64,000 nt of DNA. It comes from AG25 sp035517615 (GTDB lineage Bacteria; Gemmatimonadota; Gemmatimonadetes; Gemmatimonadales; GWC2-71-9). Below are positions 7,872 through 15,916 of the stretch, in pieces. Each line of letters starts with the position of its first letter. Position 1 is the stretch's first letter. The stretch is from the NCBI GenBank assembly GCA_035517615.1, contig DATIYM010000008.1, positions 62,001 through 126,000 of the forward strand, in the 5' to 3' direction. The position numbers were made by a program, and so were the translations under genes. The notes under the pieces were generated by a model. That model saw nothing but the letters and a program-made list of their open reading frames with translations, had not been told where the DNA came from and searched no databases.

Positions 7872-9031
7872 CCGCCGTGCAATCCCCAACCTCCGTGCTC
7901 GCCGGCGTGTACGGCCGTGTGGGGCCGGTCTTCGTGCGCGGAGCAGGATGCGAGCTGATCGCGGAGGACGGAAAGCGCTATCTCGACTTCGTGGCCGGCA
8001 TCGGCGTCAATGCGCTCGGTTATGACCACCCGGTCATTCGGAATGCGATCACGCGAGCGCTCGAAAGCGGCCTGATTCACGTGTCCAACCTGTACCGCAC
8101 CGAGCCCGGTGAACGGCTGGCGCAGGAGCTCGTGCAGCGCTCGTTCGCGGATCAGGTGTTTTTCTGCAACTCCGGCGCGGAGGCCAACGAGGCCGCGTTC
8201 AAGTTCGCCCGCAAGTGGTCGGGACGACCCGGGATCATCGCGTTCAGCGGTGCGTTTCACGGCCGCCTGTTCGCCTCGCTGGCCGCAACCGACCGGCCCG
8301 ATTTCCGCCGTCCGTTCGAGCCCCTCGTTCCGGGAATCCAGATCGTTCGATTGGACGACCAGGCAGCCGTCGAAGCTGCCGTCGCGGCATCGAGCACCGG
8401 AGCGGTGATCATCGAGCCGGTGCAGGGAGAGGGTGGGGTGCGGCCGATCGATTTCGAATTTCTGAAGCGGCTGCGCGCGCTGTGTGATGCGCACCGGGTT
8501 GCGCTGATCTTCGACGAGGTCCAGTGCGGGCTCGGCCGGACCGGGACGCTGTTCGCCTACGAACAGGCCGGTGTCTCGCCCGATATTCTCACGCTCGCCA
8601 AACCGCTGGCGGGTGGCCTGCCCATGGGCGCCGTGCTGATCAAGGAAGCCATTGGCGCGGTGCTCGTGCCCGGGGATCACGCCACCACGTTCGGCGGCGG
8701 TCCGTTCATCGCGAGCGTCGCGCTCGACGTGCTCCGCGCCCTCGCGCGGCCCGAATTCCTCGATGCCGTGCGCTGCAACGGGGAGTGGTTCGGCTCGAGG
8801 CTCAACGCGCTCGCAGCCCGCGCTAAGCGGGTGCGCGCGGTTCGCGGCCGAGGATACATGTGGGGCATCGAGCTCGCGGAGCCCGCCGCTCCCTATATCA
8901 CGGCCGCGCGCGAGGCCGGGCTGCTCGTCGTGGGCGCCGGTGCCAGCGTGCTGCGGCTGTTGCCACCGCTCGTGGCCACTCAGGGCGATTTGGGGCGCGG
9001 CGCGTCCATTCTCGAGTCGGTCCTCGCGTGA
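7868..9031 (+). CDS. argD: acetylornithine aminotransferase (class III PLP enzyme)
   Basis: Transfers an amino group from glutamate to N-acetylglutamate semialdehyde. It has 387 residues with NSGAEANEAA (phosphate binding), FDEVQCGLGRTG and the PLP lysine K245 in LTLAKPLAGG. Operon position after argC and argB supports ArgD over other class III transaminases, although such enzymes often also serve lysine synthesis. The GTG start overlaps the argB stop (GTGA), and its own stop overlaps the next GTG start in the same way. Confidence 0.92.
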   Translation: MTAVQSPTSVLAGVYGRVGPVFVRGAGCELIAEDGKRYLDFVAGIGVNALGYDHPVIRNAITRALESGLIHVSNLYRTEPGERLAQELVQRSFADQVFFCNSGAEANEAAFKFARKWSGRPGIIAFSGAFHGRLFASLAATDRPDFRRPFEPLVPGIQIVRLDDQAAVEAAVAASSTGAVIIEPVQGEGGVRPIDFEFLKRLRALCDAHRVALIFDEVQCGLGRTGTLFAYEQAGVSPDILTLAKPLAGGLPMGAVLIKEAIGAVLVPGDHATTFGGGPFIASVALDVLRALARPEFLDAVRCNGEWFGSRLNALAARAKRVRAVRGRGYMWGIELAEPAAPYITAAREAGLLVVGAGASVLRLLPPLVATQGDLGRGASILESVLA

Positions 9032-9522
9032 CCGCCCGCGCGCTCCGCGCTCCCGTTCTTGCACTTGATCCCGTCATCCGTCCGGCGAAGCTCGGTGACG
9101 TGCCGGGACTCGAGTCGCTGATGGCTCCGTACGTGGCCACGGGGGATCTTCTCCCGCGCAGCAACTACGATCTGTGCCGCCATATCAAGGAGTATGTCGT
9201 AGCGGAGCACGACGGCGCGATCGTCGGATGCGCCTCGCTCAAGGTCTACTCAGGTGAGCTCGCGGAGCTCGGTGCCCTCGCGGTGCGCGCGAGCCAGCAG
9301 GGGCGGGGCATTGGGCGGATGTTGACGCTTGCCTTGATCGAGGAAGCGCGGGAGGCGGGTATTCGGGAGCTCCTCGCGCTCACGCGCAAACCTGCATTCT
9401 TCTTGAAGCTCGGGTTCGAGCCTTCGGACCGGGAGCACTTCCCGTTGAAGGTGTGGGCGGACTGCGCGCGCTGCCCGCGCCAGAACTGCTGCGATGAAGT
9501 GGCGGTCGTGCTCAGGTCCTAG
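9028..9522 (+). CDS. GNAT acetyltransferase, probable N-acetylglutamate synthase
   Basis: A GNAT protein of 164 residues with the acetyl-CoA loop QGRGIGRML and a cysteine-rich tail (WADCARCPRQNCCDE). That tail and the operon position recall the short actinobacterial-type NAGS (Rv2747-like) that starts arginine synthesis from acetyl-CoA and glutamate. The start is the GTG at 9028 overlapping the argD stop; the long upstream frame is antisense-like shadow. No argJ is in this operon, which makes a dedicated synthase plausible. It ends with a 4-bp overlap with the convergent exporter gene. Confidence 0.8.
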   Translation: MTARALRAPVLALDPVIRPAKLGDVPGLESLMAPYVATGDLLPRSNYDLCRHIKEYVVAEHDGAIVGCASLKVYSGELAELGALAVRASQQGRGIGRMLTLALIEEAREAGIRELLALTRKPAFFLKLGFEPSDREHFPLKVWADCARCPRQNCCDEVAVVLRS

Positions 9523-10397
9523 TTCGTTACCGGCGCAAGCTCCCGATCGGGTTCCAGTGGCGTCTCGCGCAACCTGTTGAAGAAACGATACAAGAGCCAC
9601 AAATCGAGCGTTCCCACTCCCGCCAGGACCGAGAACGCCGCTCCACCCTCGATGATGTGCAGCTGCTGCAGCAGCGTCGAGATGCCGAAGCCAACCACCC
9701 ACGCGTCGAAGCTCATGCAAATACGCCGGAACGTCTCCGGTCGCACGCGTTTGATCACCTGCACGCCCATCGGGATGCCGATGGCGAGGCTCGGCAGGAT
9801 GTAGGGCAGGAGCCCCGCGCTTTCCCTGGTGAACATGTGCGCGACGTAATACGCGATGGCGGTGAATGTCGACTCGGCGAGGCGTACCAGTCCAAGTCCC
9901 GCACGGAAATCCTGTTTTGTGAATCCCTGGTTCGAGAGCATGAGCGCCAGCGGGGGGCCGGAAATCGTCGTCACCGCGTAGAGCACGCCGAGTCCGCCGC
10001 CGAATGCCAGTCCCGCTCGACGCTCGGCGCGGATGGGGCGACGAAAGCCCGCGGCCTGCAGCAGAATCAGCGGCAGCAGCATGAGAAAAGTCACGAGCTT
10101 GAGCCAGCCCGGGTGGACCCGATGCAGGATCGAGGTACCGATGACCACTCCTGGCGCGAGGCCGACGATGATCGGCACCATGCGACGCCACACGTTTGGT
10201 AGGCTCGCGCGGTTCACCCACAGCACGTACGCATTCAGGCAGACCTCGATCCACACGAGCGCCGGATTGAGCACGCGGTTCGTGTAGAACAGGAGAGCGA
10301 CCGGAACGGTGATCGACGAAAACCCGTACCCCAGCGCGCCATTGACCGTGGCGGCGAGCAGGGTAATGAGCACGAGAACGAGGAGTGCGGTAGTCAT
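9519..10397 (-). CDS. TauE/SafE family anion exporter
   Basis: An integral membrane protein of 292 residues with about eight hydrophobic segments. It has the TauE/SafE signature near the N-terminus (GALGYGFSSITVP) and a repeated motif in the second half (SGPPLALML, GLGLVRLAESTF). Members move sulfite, sulfoacetate and related sulfur anions out of the cell; the substrate here is not determined. It is the last gene of yezD-porin-exporter, 7 bases behind the porin, so the proposed cysteine attenuator upstream of yezD would also control it. Confidence 0.85.
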   Translation of the reverse strand: MTTALLVLVLITLLAATVNGALGYGFSSITVPVALLFYTNRVLNPALVWIEVCLNAYVLWVNRASLPNVWRRMVPIIVGLAPGVVIGTSILHRVHPGWLKLVTFLMLLPLILLQAAGFRRPIRAERRAGLAFGGGLGVLYAVTTISGPPLALMLSNQGFTKQDFRAGLGLVRLAESTFTAIAYYVAHMFTRESAGLLPYILPSLAIGIPMGVQVIKRVRPETFRRICMSFDAWVVGFGISTLLQQLHIIEGGAAFSVLAGVGTLDLWLLYRFFNRLRETPLEPDRELAPVTN

Positions 10398-10404
10398 CGG
10401 ACGC

Positions 10405-11631
10405 TCAGAACGCCTGTTGGAATCGAGTGACGAGGAAATGCTCGGGCGCGCGGTTACCGCCCGCGGCTCCTCCCGAGAACTGAGCCTGTTCGTAATTCAC
10501 CTCGATCTTCATCGCGGGAGCGAGGTGCCAGGTGGCGCCCAGCGCCCACGCGGTGGTTTTGCTGGGGGAGTTCGCGATGTTCGCAAATGCCGGAAAGGCG
10601 GCCGGATCGATCGAGAGCTCGCTGTAGCGGGCCGCCAGCTCGATGGCGCCCCAATGATGGGCTTCGGGGTCGAACGTGTGGCGCGGCGAGGCGGTCGTGA
10701 ACGACGCGCTCTCGCCTGTGACGAAAACGGATGCGGCGACTTGCCAGCTCGTGTTGGCGATGTCGGCCGCCGCGGCACTGCGGCTCACGCGCTGTGAAGA
10801 ACGAACCCACTCCCCCAGCACGCCAAACCGGCCGGCATAAACATAGCCCTGCGGCGTGATCCGGCTGCGCGTCCCAGCCGCAATCGTGCTGTCACGGTAC
10901 CGAAACATCGCCTGCTGGCCCGGCGTCACATAGCTCGCAAGCGCGGGAGCGGCGATCGTTCCCTGCTCTGTTCCACTGGTCCCCGCGATTCCAACGCCGA
11001 TGTGCGGCAGGCGAAAGAAGACACGAGCCTCGAAGTCCTTGTCGTTCGAAACATCGAGGTCCCCATTCCCAAGATCCGGGACGCCGTTGAACACTCCCGC
11101 TGCCACCGAAACGACCGGCCTCTCGCAAAAGAGCTGCGCGCCCACATCCCGGTTGGGCACGAGATTGGTCGGCAGCGCCCGCTCGGCGAAACGCAGGTCG
11201 ATGGCCGACTGCAGACGCTCGAGGCCGACTGGTGGTTTCATCTTGCCGAACCGAAGGCCCCCCTGAGGCACCGGCCGGAAATCCAGATAGGCGTCGAACA
11301 GCGTGACTTTGCCTTGACCGAAATCCGGCGTGAGCCGCAGCGTGAAGTACTTCCACGTGGTCACGTCCACGACGGGCCGTGCGCGGCGGAGCAGGAACGT
11401 GCTGGTTCCGAGATTCGCGGGCACGCGGGGAAAGAAGCGGCCGTCGGCCTGGATGTATCCTTTCAGCCGCAACTGGAAGCTGCCGTCGCTCGAGCCGATC
11501 GAGAACCCCGCGGGGCCCGCGGTCGCTGTGGGACTGGATTCCTGTCCCGAGAGCGTGGCGGGCTCGGTCAAGCCGACCAGCGACCACACTCCAGCCACCC
11601 CGAACACTCTCGCCCACCCAGCCATGCTCAT
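10405..11631 (-). CDS. phosphate-selective porin O/P-like outer membrane protein
   Basis: The ATG at 11631 (GGAG ribosome site just upstream) gives 408 residues with a signal peptide ending near LSGQ. The mature protein shows OprP/OprO-type features: an early LRLKGYIQADGRFF strand, a block equivalent to RRARPVVDVTTWKYFTLRLTPDFGQG, GKMKPPVGLERLQS, and a C-terminal phenylalanine (RFQQAF). OprO/P channels pass phosphate or pyrophosphate, but related porins serve other anions. Sitting between yezD and a TauE/SafE exporter under a cysteine leader, it may carry sulfur oxyanions; that is inference. Confidence 0.8.
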   Translation of the reverse strand: MSMAGWARVFGVAGVWSLVGLTEPATLSGQESSPTATAGPAGFSIGSSDGSFQLRLKGYIQADGRFFPRVPANLGTSTFLLRRARPVVDVTTWKYFTLRLTPDFGQGKVTLFDAYLDFRPVPQGGLRFGKMKPPVGLERLQSAIDLRFAERALPTNLVPNRDVGAQLFCERPVVSVAAGVFNGVPDLGNGDLDVSNDKDFEARVFFRLPHIGVGIAGTSGTEQGTIAAPALASYVTPGQQAMFRYRDSTIAAGTRSRITPQGYVYAGRFGVLGEWVRSSQRVSRSAAAADIANTSWQVAASVFVTGESASFTTASPRHTFDPEAHHWGAIELAARYSELSIDPAAFPAFANIANSPSKTTAWALGATWHLAPAMKIEVNYEQAQFSGGAAGGNRAPEHFLVTRFQQAF

Positions 11632-11699
11632 CGAAGACTCCAGGTCGAAGTGAGCACTTCCGGTGGTCCGGTCAGCGCGGAAAAGGGATTCGCCAATCA

Positions 11700-11891
11700 T
11701 CACGCAATACCATCCTGCTCGTCGTGCCCGGCGACGCGAACCTTTTCACGCCGCTCCACCTGCACCACACGCGAATCATGAATCACGATCTCGACGGAGC
11801 CATAGCGGATGCCCGCGATCGCCTGCGCGATCTGGCGCAGGAGACCGGGATCGGTTGCGGGCCCGTCATATCGCACCGCCACGTCGCGCAT
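11700..11891 (-). CDS. yezD: YezD family small protein (DUF2292)
   Basis: A protein of 63 residues matching the YezD/DUF2292 pattern: an amphipathic helix (LLRQIAQAIAGI) followed by RYGSVEIVIHDSRVVQVERREKVR. Members are small single-domain proteins of unknown biochemical function that, as far as I recall, often sit beside sulfur-assimilation genes. The ATG at 11891 has GGAG five bases upstream (GGAGCCTTGATG). It is the first structural gene after the poly-Cys leader and terminator and precedes the porin and TauE/SafE genes on the same strand. Confidence 0.85.
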   Translation of the reverse strand: MRDVAVRYDGPATDPGLLRQIAQAIAGIRYGSVEIVIHDSRVVQVERREKVRVAGHDEQDGIA

Positions 11892-11928
11892 CAAGGCTCC
11901 TTAACTGTTTCGTACGAGAGGGACGCAA

Positions 11929-11962
11929 AAAGGCCCGGCCACTCTTGGGTGGCCGGGCCTTT
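11929..11962 (-). terminator. intrinsic terminator, probable attenuator before yezD
   Basis: A perfect 14-bp stem (11929-11942 with 11949-11962; core GGCCCGGCCAC/GTGGCCGGGCC) with a 6-base loop. On the minus strand it is followed by five T residues (GGGCCTTTTTGCG), the standard Rho-independent layout. On the plus strand the T-run is only three bases. It lies between the stop of the Cys-rich leader ORF (11997) and the yezD start (11891), so its minus-strand target is the leader transcript. Confidence 0.88.
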
Positions 11963-11996
11963 GTCTCGAGCTGTGGTCGAAGAGGTCTCTACATCC

Positions 11997-12089
11997 TCAC
12001 GTCGTCACGGGCGAGCTGAAGGCATCCGTCCAACCCTCGAGTTGGCGGCGACAACAGCAACAACACACGCGACGAGCCTGAAGCTGCAT
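11997..12089 (-). CDS. poly-cysteine leader peptide (cysteine attenuator)
   Basis: A 30-codon ORF starting at ATG 12089 and ending TGA at 11997-11999. Codons 9-13 are TGT TGT TGC TGT TGT, giving the motif RRVCCCCCRR. Upstream sits TTGACA, a 17-base spacer, TACCTT and 7 bases before the ATG, so it is probably translated from a leaderless mRNA. A strong terminator follows about 35 bases after the stop, then yezD. Leaderless poly-Cys short ORFs are known in mycobacteria as cysteine-responsive attenuators. The peptide is likely only a sensor: ribosomes stall at the Cys codons when Cys-tRNA is scarce. Confidence 0.75.
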   Translation of the reverse strand: MQLQARRVCCCCCRRQLEGWTDAFSSPVTT

Positions 12090-12096
12090 GGGCCGG

Positions 12097-12125
12097 AAGG
12101 TAGGCCTTCGCGTGAAGACTGTCAA
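12097..12125 (-). promoter_or_regulatory. promoter of the poly-Cys leader/yezD operon
   Basis: On the minus strand, TTGACA (12125-12120) is a perfect -35 and TACCTT (12102-12097) a TAnnnT-type -10 with the ideal 17-base spacer. The last -10 base is 7 bases from the leader ATG at 12089, which places the transcription start at or next to the A of ATG. Confidence 0.65.
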
Positions 12126-12134
12126 CGGTTGACA
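12120..12134 (+). promoter_or_regulatory. 15-bp palindrome carrying back-to-back TTGACA elements
   Basis: TGTCAAC-G-GTTGACA is a perfect inverted repeat. Its minus-strand half is the -35 of the yezD leader promoter. Its plus-strand half (TTGACA 12129-12134) lies 31 bases before the ATG of the divergent aminotransferase gene, but no clear plus-strand -10 follows. It could be an operator that controls both directions. Confidence 0.4.
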
Positions 12135-12165
12135 CGACCGATCCGTGCTTTGGAGATTGCGCGCG

Positions 12166-13245
12166 ATGCCTGATACGCCTGCCTTCGGTCGGTTCTTCCT
12201 GCCCGGGCCGACGGACGTTCATCCTGACGTGCTTGCGGCCATGCAACGGCCGATGATTGGACATCGCTCGAGCGCGATGGAAGCGCTGCTCGCCGGCATC
12301 GCGCCCGGTCTGGGACAAGTGTTCCGCTCGAAGGAGCCGGTGCTCGTCGGAACGGCGTCGGCCACGGGCTTCATGGAGATGGCGGTGCGCAACGGCGTTC
12401 GCCGCCGCGCGCTGTCACTCGTGAACGGCTCGTTCAGCGATCGGTTCGCTCGCCTCGTAAACGCCTGCGGCAAGGAGACCATCCGGCTCGACGTCCCGCT
12501 TGGATCTGCAATCGAGCCCGACATGGTACGCGACGCGCTGCGCCGCACTCCCGTCGACGCGGTGACGCTCGTGCACTCCGAGACGTCCACGGGAGTGCTC
12601 CAGGACGTTGCGGCGCTCGCTCAGGTGGTTCATGAATTCGATGATGTGCTCGTGCTGGTGGATGCCGTCACGTCGCTGGCCGGCTCACCGGTCGAACCGG
12701 ATCAATGGGGGCTCGACTTTACGTTCACCGGGTCGCAGAAAGCGCTGGCGTTACCGCCCGGCCTCGCCCTGGGAGTGGCGTCGGAACGGATGCGGCAGCG
12801 CGCACGCACGCTGCCGGGACGGGGGCAGTACTTCGACCTCGTAACGTTCGAAGAGGCCACGCGAAAAGCGCAGCCCACCAACACGCCGGCGCTATCCCTC
12901 TTCTATGCGCTCGAGGTGCAGCTCGCGAGAATCGAGCGGGAAGGCGGCCTCGAAGCGCGCTGGCGGCGCCATGACGACATGCGCTGCACGGTCGAACGCT
13001 GGAGCGCGGAACACGGCGTCGCGTACCTGCCGCCGGAGGGCCGGCGCAGCTGGACCGTTTCCTGCCTCCGCGTTCCCGAAGGTCGCTCGTCGGGAATCGT
13101 GGGCTCGCTCAAGAAGCAGGGCTGGGTCATTGGCTCAGGGTATGGCGAGCTGAAGGACTCGACCATTCGTATCGGGCACATGGGCGATCACACGGTTTCA
13201 GCGCTCGAGGAGCTGCTCGAGCTCGTCCGGAAGGCCATGGCGTGA
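12166..13245 (+). CDS. class V aminotransferase, probable phosphoserine or serine aminotransferase
   Basis: A fold-type I PLP enzyme of 359 residues from the serine-glyoxylate/AGAT branch of class V. It opens with FLPGPTDVHPDV and carries the PLP lysine K192 in TFTGSQKALALPPG. The ATG at 12166 has GGAG ten bases upstream; a GTG at 12145 is in frame but lies over that site. It overlaps serA as GTGA. That pairing suggests it transaminates 3-phosphohydroxypyruvate, replacing classical SerC as in several archaea and deep-branching bacteria. Serine-glyoxylate transamination is the alternative. Confidence 0.82.
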   Translation: MPDTPAFGRFFLPGPTDVHPDVLAAMQRPMIGHRSSAMEALLAGIAPGLGQVFRSKEPVLVGTASATGFMEMAVRNGVRRRALSLVNGSFSDRFARLVNACGKETIRLDVPLGSAIEPDMVRDALRRTPVDAVTLVHSETSTGVLQDVAALAQVVHEFDDVLVLVDAVTSLAGSPVEPDQWGLDFTFTGSQKALALPPGLALGVASERMRQRARTLPGRGQYFDLVTFEEATRKAQPTNTPALSLFYALEVQLARIEREGGLEARWRRHDDMRCTVERWSAEHGVAYLPPEGRRSWTVSCLRVPEGRSSGIVGSLKKQGWVIGSGYGELKDSTIRIGHMGDHTVSALEELLELVRKAMA

Positions 13246-14837
13246 GCTACCGCGTCGTCGTCGCCGATCGGGTAGCGGAGGCCGGACTCAAGCGCTTGAG
13301 GACCGCTCCGGAGATCGAGGTGGACGCGGTCGCGGGCAAACCGCGCGCCGAGCTCGAGCGCGCGCTCATTCAGGCCCACGCCCTCATTGTGCGCAGCGAG
13401 ACCCGCGTGACGGCGGACCTCCTGACGCATGCACCCCTCCTGCGGGTGATCGCCCGCGCCGGCGTCGGCGTGGATAACATCGACGTGCCGGCAGCCACGA
13501 AGCGTGGCATCGCCGTGATGAACGCGCCCGGAGCGAACACCATCAGCGCCGCGGAGCACACGATGGCGCTGTTGCTGTCGCTCGTGCGGCGGATCCCCTG
13601 GGCCGTCGAGTCCATGCGGCGCGGTGAGTGGGACCGCAAGCGTTTCGAGGGCTCCGAGCTCAGGGGCAAGACCCTCGGCGTCCTCGGCCTGGGGCGGATC
13701 GGAGGCCACGTGGCCCAGCTGGCGCGGGCGTTCGGGATGCAGGTGGTGGCGCATGATCCGTATCTCTCCCCGGACCGGGCGGACGAGCTGCACGTCAAGC
13801 TCATCCCGCTCGACGTGCTGCTGCGCGAATCCGACGTGATCACGCTGCACCTCGCGCAGACCGAGCAGACGCACCGATTGCTGAATGCGGACCGGCTCGC
13901 GCTCCTCAAACCGACCGCCGTGCTCGTGAATACCGCGCGGGGCGAATTGATTGACGAGCAGGCCCTGGCGGCCGCCGTTTCCGCCGGCCGGCTTGCGGGC
14001 GCCGCCTTGGACGTGTTCGCGTCCGAGCCCCTGGCATCCGATTCGCCGCTGCGCACGCTCGAGCGCGTGCTGCTGACCCCCCACTTGGCGGCGTCGACCG
14101 CCGAGGCTCAGGAGCGCGTCAGCATGGAAACGTGCGATGCGGTCCGCGACGCTTTGCTCGAGGGCGATCTCTCGTTCGCCATCAATGTCCCGGGGATCAG
14201 CGGGACGACGCTGCGCCGGCTCGGACCGGTGCTCGACCTGGCGCGCCGACTCGGGCGGCTCGCCCTCGCGCTCGCGCGAGGGCCGGTCACGAAAATCGAT
14301 CTCGCGTACGGCGGAGACGATGACGCAGCCCCGCGTCCGGTGCTCGTCGCGGCCCTCGAGGGATTGCTGTCGGCGATGGGCGTCGAATCGATCAGTCTCG
14401 TCAATGCGTTGCAGATCGCCGAGGAGCGCGGCATCCGGCACTCACGCCAAACAGCTCCGCCGGAGCCGGGATTCAACACGACCCTTGGGCTGACGTTGAG
14501 TACATCGAACAGTCAGGTGCGAGTGGCGGGCGCGCTCGCGGGCGATGGTCACGGGCGCGTGATCCGGATCGACGACTATCACGTCGACATCGCTCCGGAA
14601 GGCTGGATGCTCGTGATTCGCAACCGCGACGTCCCGGGCGTGATCGGAAACGTCGGCACCTTGCTCGGGACGGCCGCGATCAACATCGGGAGTTACCATC
14701 AGGCGCGCCTCGCGCCGCCGGGCCGGGAAGCGCTGGCCGCGATTACCGTCGATCAACCATTGCGCGACGGCGTCCTGGAAGCACTCGGCCGGTTACCCGA
14801 CATCCTTCAGGTGCGGCTGGCGTATCTCGGCGACTGA
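13242..14837 (+). CDS. serA: D-3-phosphoglycerate dehydrogenase
   Basis: First enzyme of serine synthesis, oxidising 3-phosphoglycerate to phosphohydroxypyruvate. Its 531 residues match the long SerA form: substrate domain, NAD domain with GLGRIG (149-154), NTARGELIDEQAL with the catalytic Arg, and PHLAASTAEAQERV with the catalytic His. An intervening allosteric substrate-binding domain is followed by a C-terminal ACT domain (VPGVIGNVGTLLG, INIGSYHQAR) for serine feedback. The GTG start overlaps the aminotransferase stop, giving a two-gene serine operon. Confidence 0.94.
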   Translation: MSYRVVVADRVAEAGLKRLRTAPEIEVDAVAGKPRAELERALIQAHALIVRSETRVTADLLTHAPLLRVIARAGVGVDNIDVPAATKRGIAVMNAPGANTISAAEHTMALLLSLVRRIPWAVESMRRGEWDRKRFEGSELRGKTLGVLGLGRIGGHVAQLARAFGMQVVAHDPYLSPDRADELHVKLIPLDVLLRESDVITLHLAQTEQTHRLLNADRLALLKPTAVLVNTARGELIDEQALAAAVSAGRLAGAALDVFASEPLASDSPLRTLERVLLTPHLAASTAEAQERVSMETCDAVRDALLEGDLSFAINVPGISGTTLRRLGPVLDLARRLGRLALALARGPVTKIDLAYGGDDDAAPRPVLVAALEGLLSAMGVESISLVNALQIAEERGIRHSRQTAPPEPGFNTTLGLTLSTSNSQVRVAGALAGDGHGRVIRIDDYHVDIAPEGWMLVIRNRDVPGVIGNVGTLLGTAAINIGSYHQARLAPPGREALAAITVDQPLRDGVLEALGRLPDILQVRLAYLGD

Positions 14838-14843
14838 GGCGGC

Positions 14844-15890
14844 TTAGAACCCGATTGCGGCCTGTACCTGGACGGCGTTGACTTTGCCCTCGACGCTCGT
14901 CGAGCGGTGGTGGTACTCGACCTTGATCTGCACCGTCGCCGCAAAATCGTACCGACCCCCCATGATCAGGAGATGTGAGTCGTCCGCGAGGTAATACAGG
15001 TCCGCGGCGTCGAACAGCAGTCCATCGTAGCGAACGTAGGGAACGAACTTGCCCACCCGGTAGCCACCGTACACGTAAAACGCGTCATTCGTCGTGGTGA
15101 CCCCGCCGGAAACGGGAACGTGCGTAATCCGCTGGTACTCCGCCATCAATTCCAGCGCTCGGCCAAAGTAGACGGCGTATGCCCCGAACATTTGCTGTCT
15201 CAGCGCCGTGGCCACGGTGTCACCGCCAGGGAGGACGGTGTCGACGGGGGAGCCATAGATCTGCGGGGTGCCTGGCTCGATGCGATCGTCGTAGTAGTTC
15301 ACTCCCACGTTCACCTCATGGGTCACCTGCGAATGGAGCGACAGCGTTACCGACTTCGCCGCGTTGTTGTCGGAAATGGCAGTCGAGCCGATTCCATTAC
15401 CGACCATCATGTCGAAGCCGAGATGCAGAGGAGTCAGGTCCCGGCCGGCGATCAGTAGTCCCGTGGTGTGAATCGGCAGGATCCCGCCATCGTCCTCGAA
15501 CAGGAACATGTCGGGCCGTTCAATCGTCGGTTGCATCAACGCGCCGTGGTGGTAGGCGTTGTTCCAGTACCCGAACGGCGTGTGGTGCTTTCCGACGGCG
15601 ATCTGAACGTGGCTCGAGGGTCGGTACGAGATAATGAGACGCTCCACGTCGACCACGAAATCCTCGTCGAATTCAAACACGCTCTCGCCGAGGAACGACC
15701 ATTTGGGCGCCAGCGCCGACGTAATGAACAAGTCATACTGGCCGAGCGCGAAGGTGGAATGGGCTCCCGAGGCGTCCGACGCCGCGGCGGTGACGTCGGT
15801 GAAACCGCGGATCAGCGTTTCCTGGGCGGACAGGCCGCGCGCCGTGAGCAGGAGCGACAGTAGCACCACTGGCCCTGAGAATCTGCGCAT
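14844..15890 (-). CDS. porin-like outer membrane protein
   Basis: The ATG at 15890 gives 348 residues with a signal peptide (FSGPVVLLSLLLTARGLSAQ). A GAGGAGG ribosome site lies upstream, inside a longer frame whose ATG at 15920 would overlap the previous stop as ATGA, so both starts remain possible. The mature protein is strand-rich with many Tyr, His and Asp residues, including AVGKHHTPFGYWNNAYHHG, and ends in GF. It follows the chemoreceptor and PstS-like genes. This set recurs in other bacteria, suggesting uptake plus taxis for one small anion. Confidence 0.78.
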   Translation of the reverse strand: MRRFSGPVVLLSLLLTARGLSAQETLIRGFTDVTAAASDASGAHSTFALGQYDLFITSALAPKWSFLGESVFEFDEDFVVDVERLIISYRPSSHVQIAVGKHHTPFGYWNNAYHHGALMQPTIERPDMFLFEDDGGILPIHTTGLLIAGRDLTPLHLGFDMMVGNGIGSTAISDNNAAKSVTLSLHSQVTHEVNVGVNYYDDRIEPGTPQIYGSPVDTVLPGGDTVATALRQQMFGAYAVYFGRALELMAEYQRITHVPVSGGVTTTNDAFYVYGGYRVGKFVPYVRYDGLLFDAADLYYLADDSHLLIMGGRYDFAATVQIKVEYHHRSTSVEGKVNAVQVQAAIGF

Positions 15891-15916
15891 GCGCTTGTGT
15901 CCCTCCTCGCGTCGCC

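Noticed and set aside
7217..9064. A 615-codon minus-strand frame across argB/argD
   Set aside because: It lies opposite well-supported arginine genes, encodes Arg/Gly/Ala-rich sequence with no motif, and is the usual high-GC shadow.
11960..12090. Known riboswitch (SAM, SAH, fluoride) before yezD
   Set aside because: No conserved core of those classes could be matched; the leader ORF with five Cys codons explains the region better.
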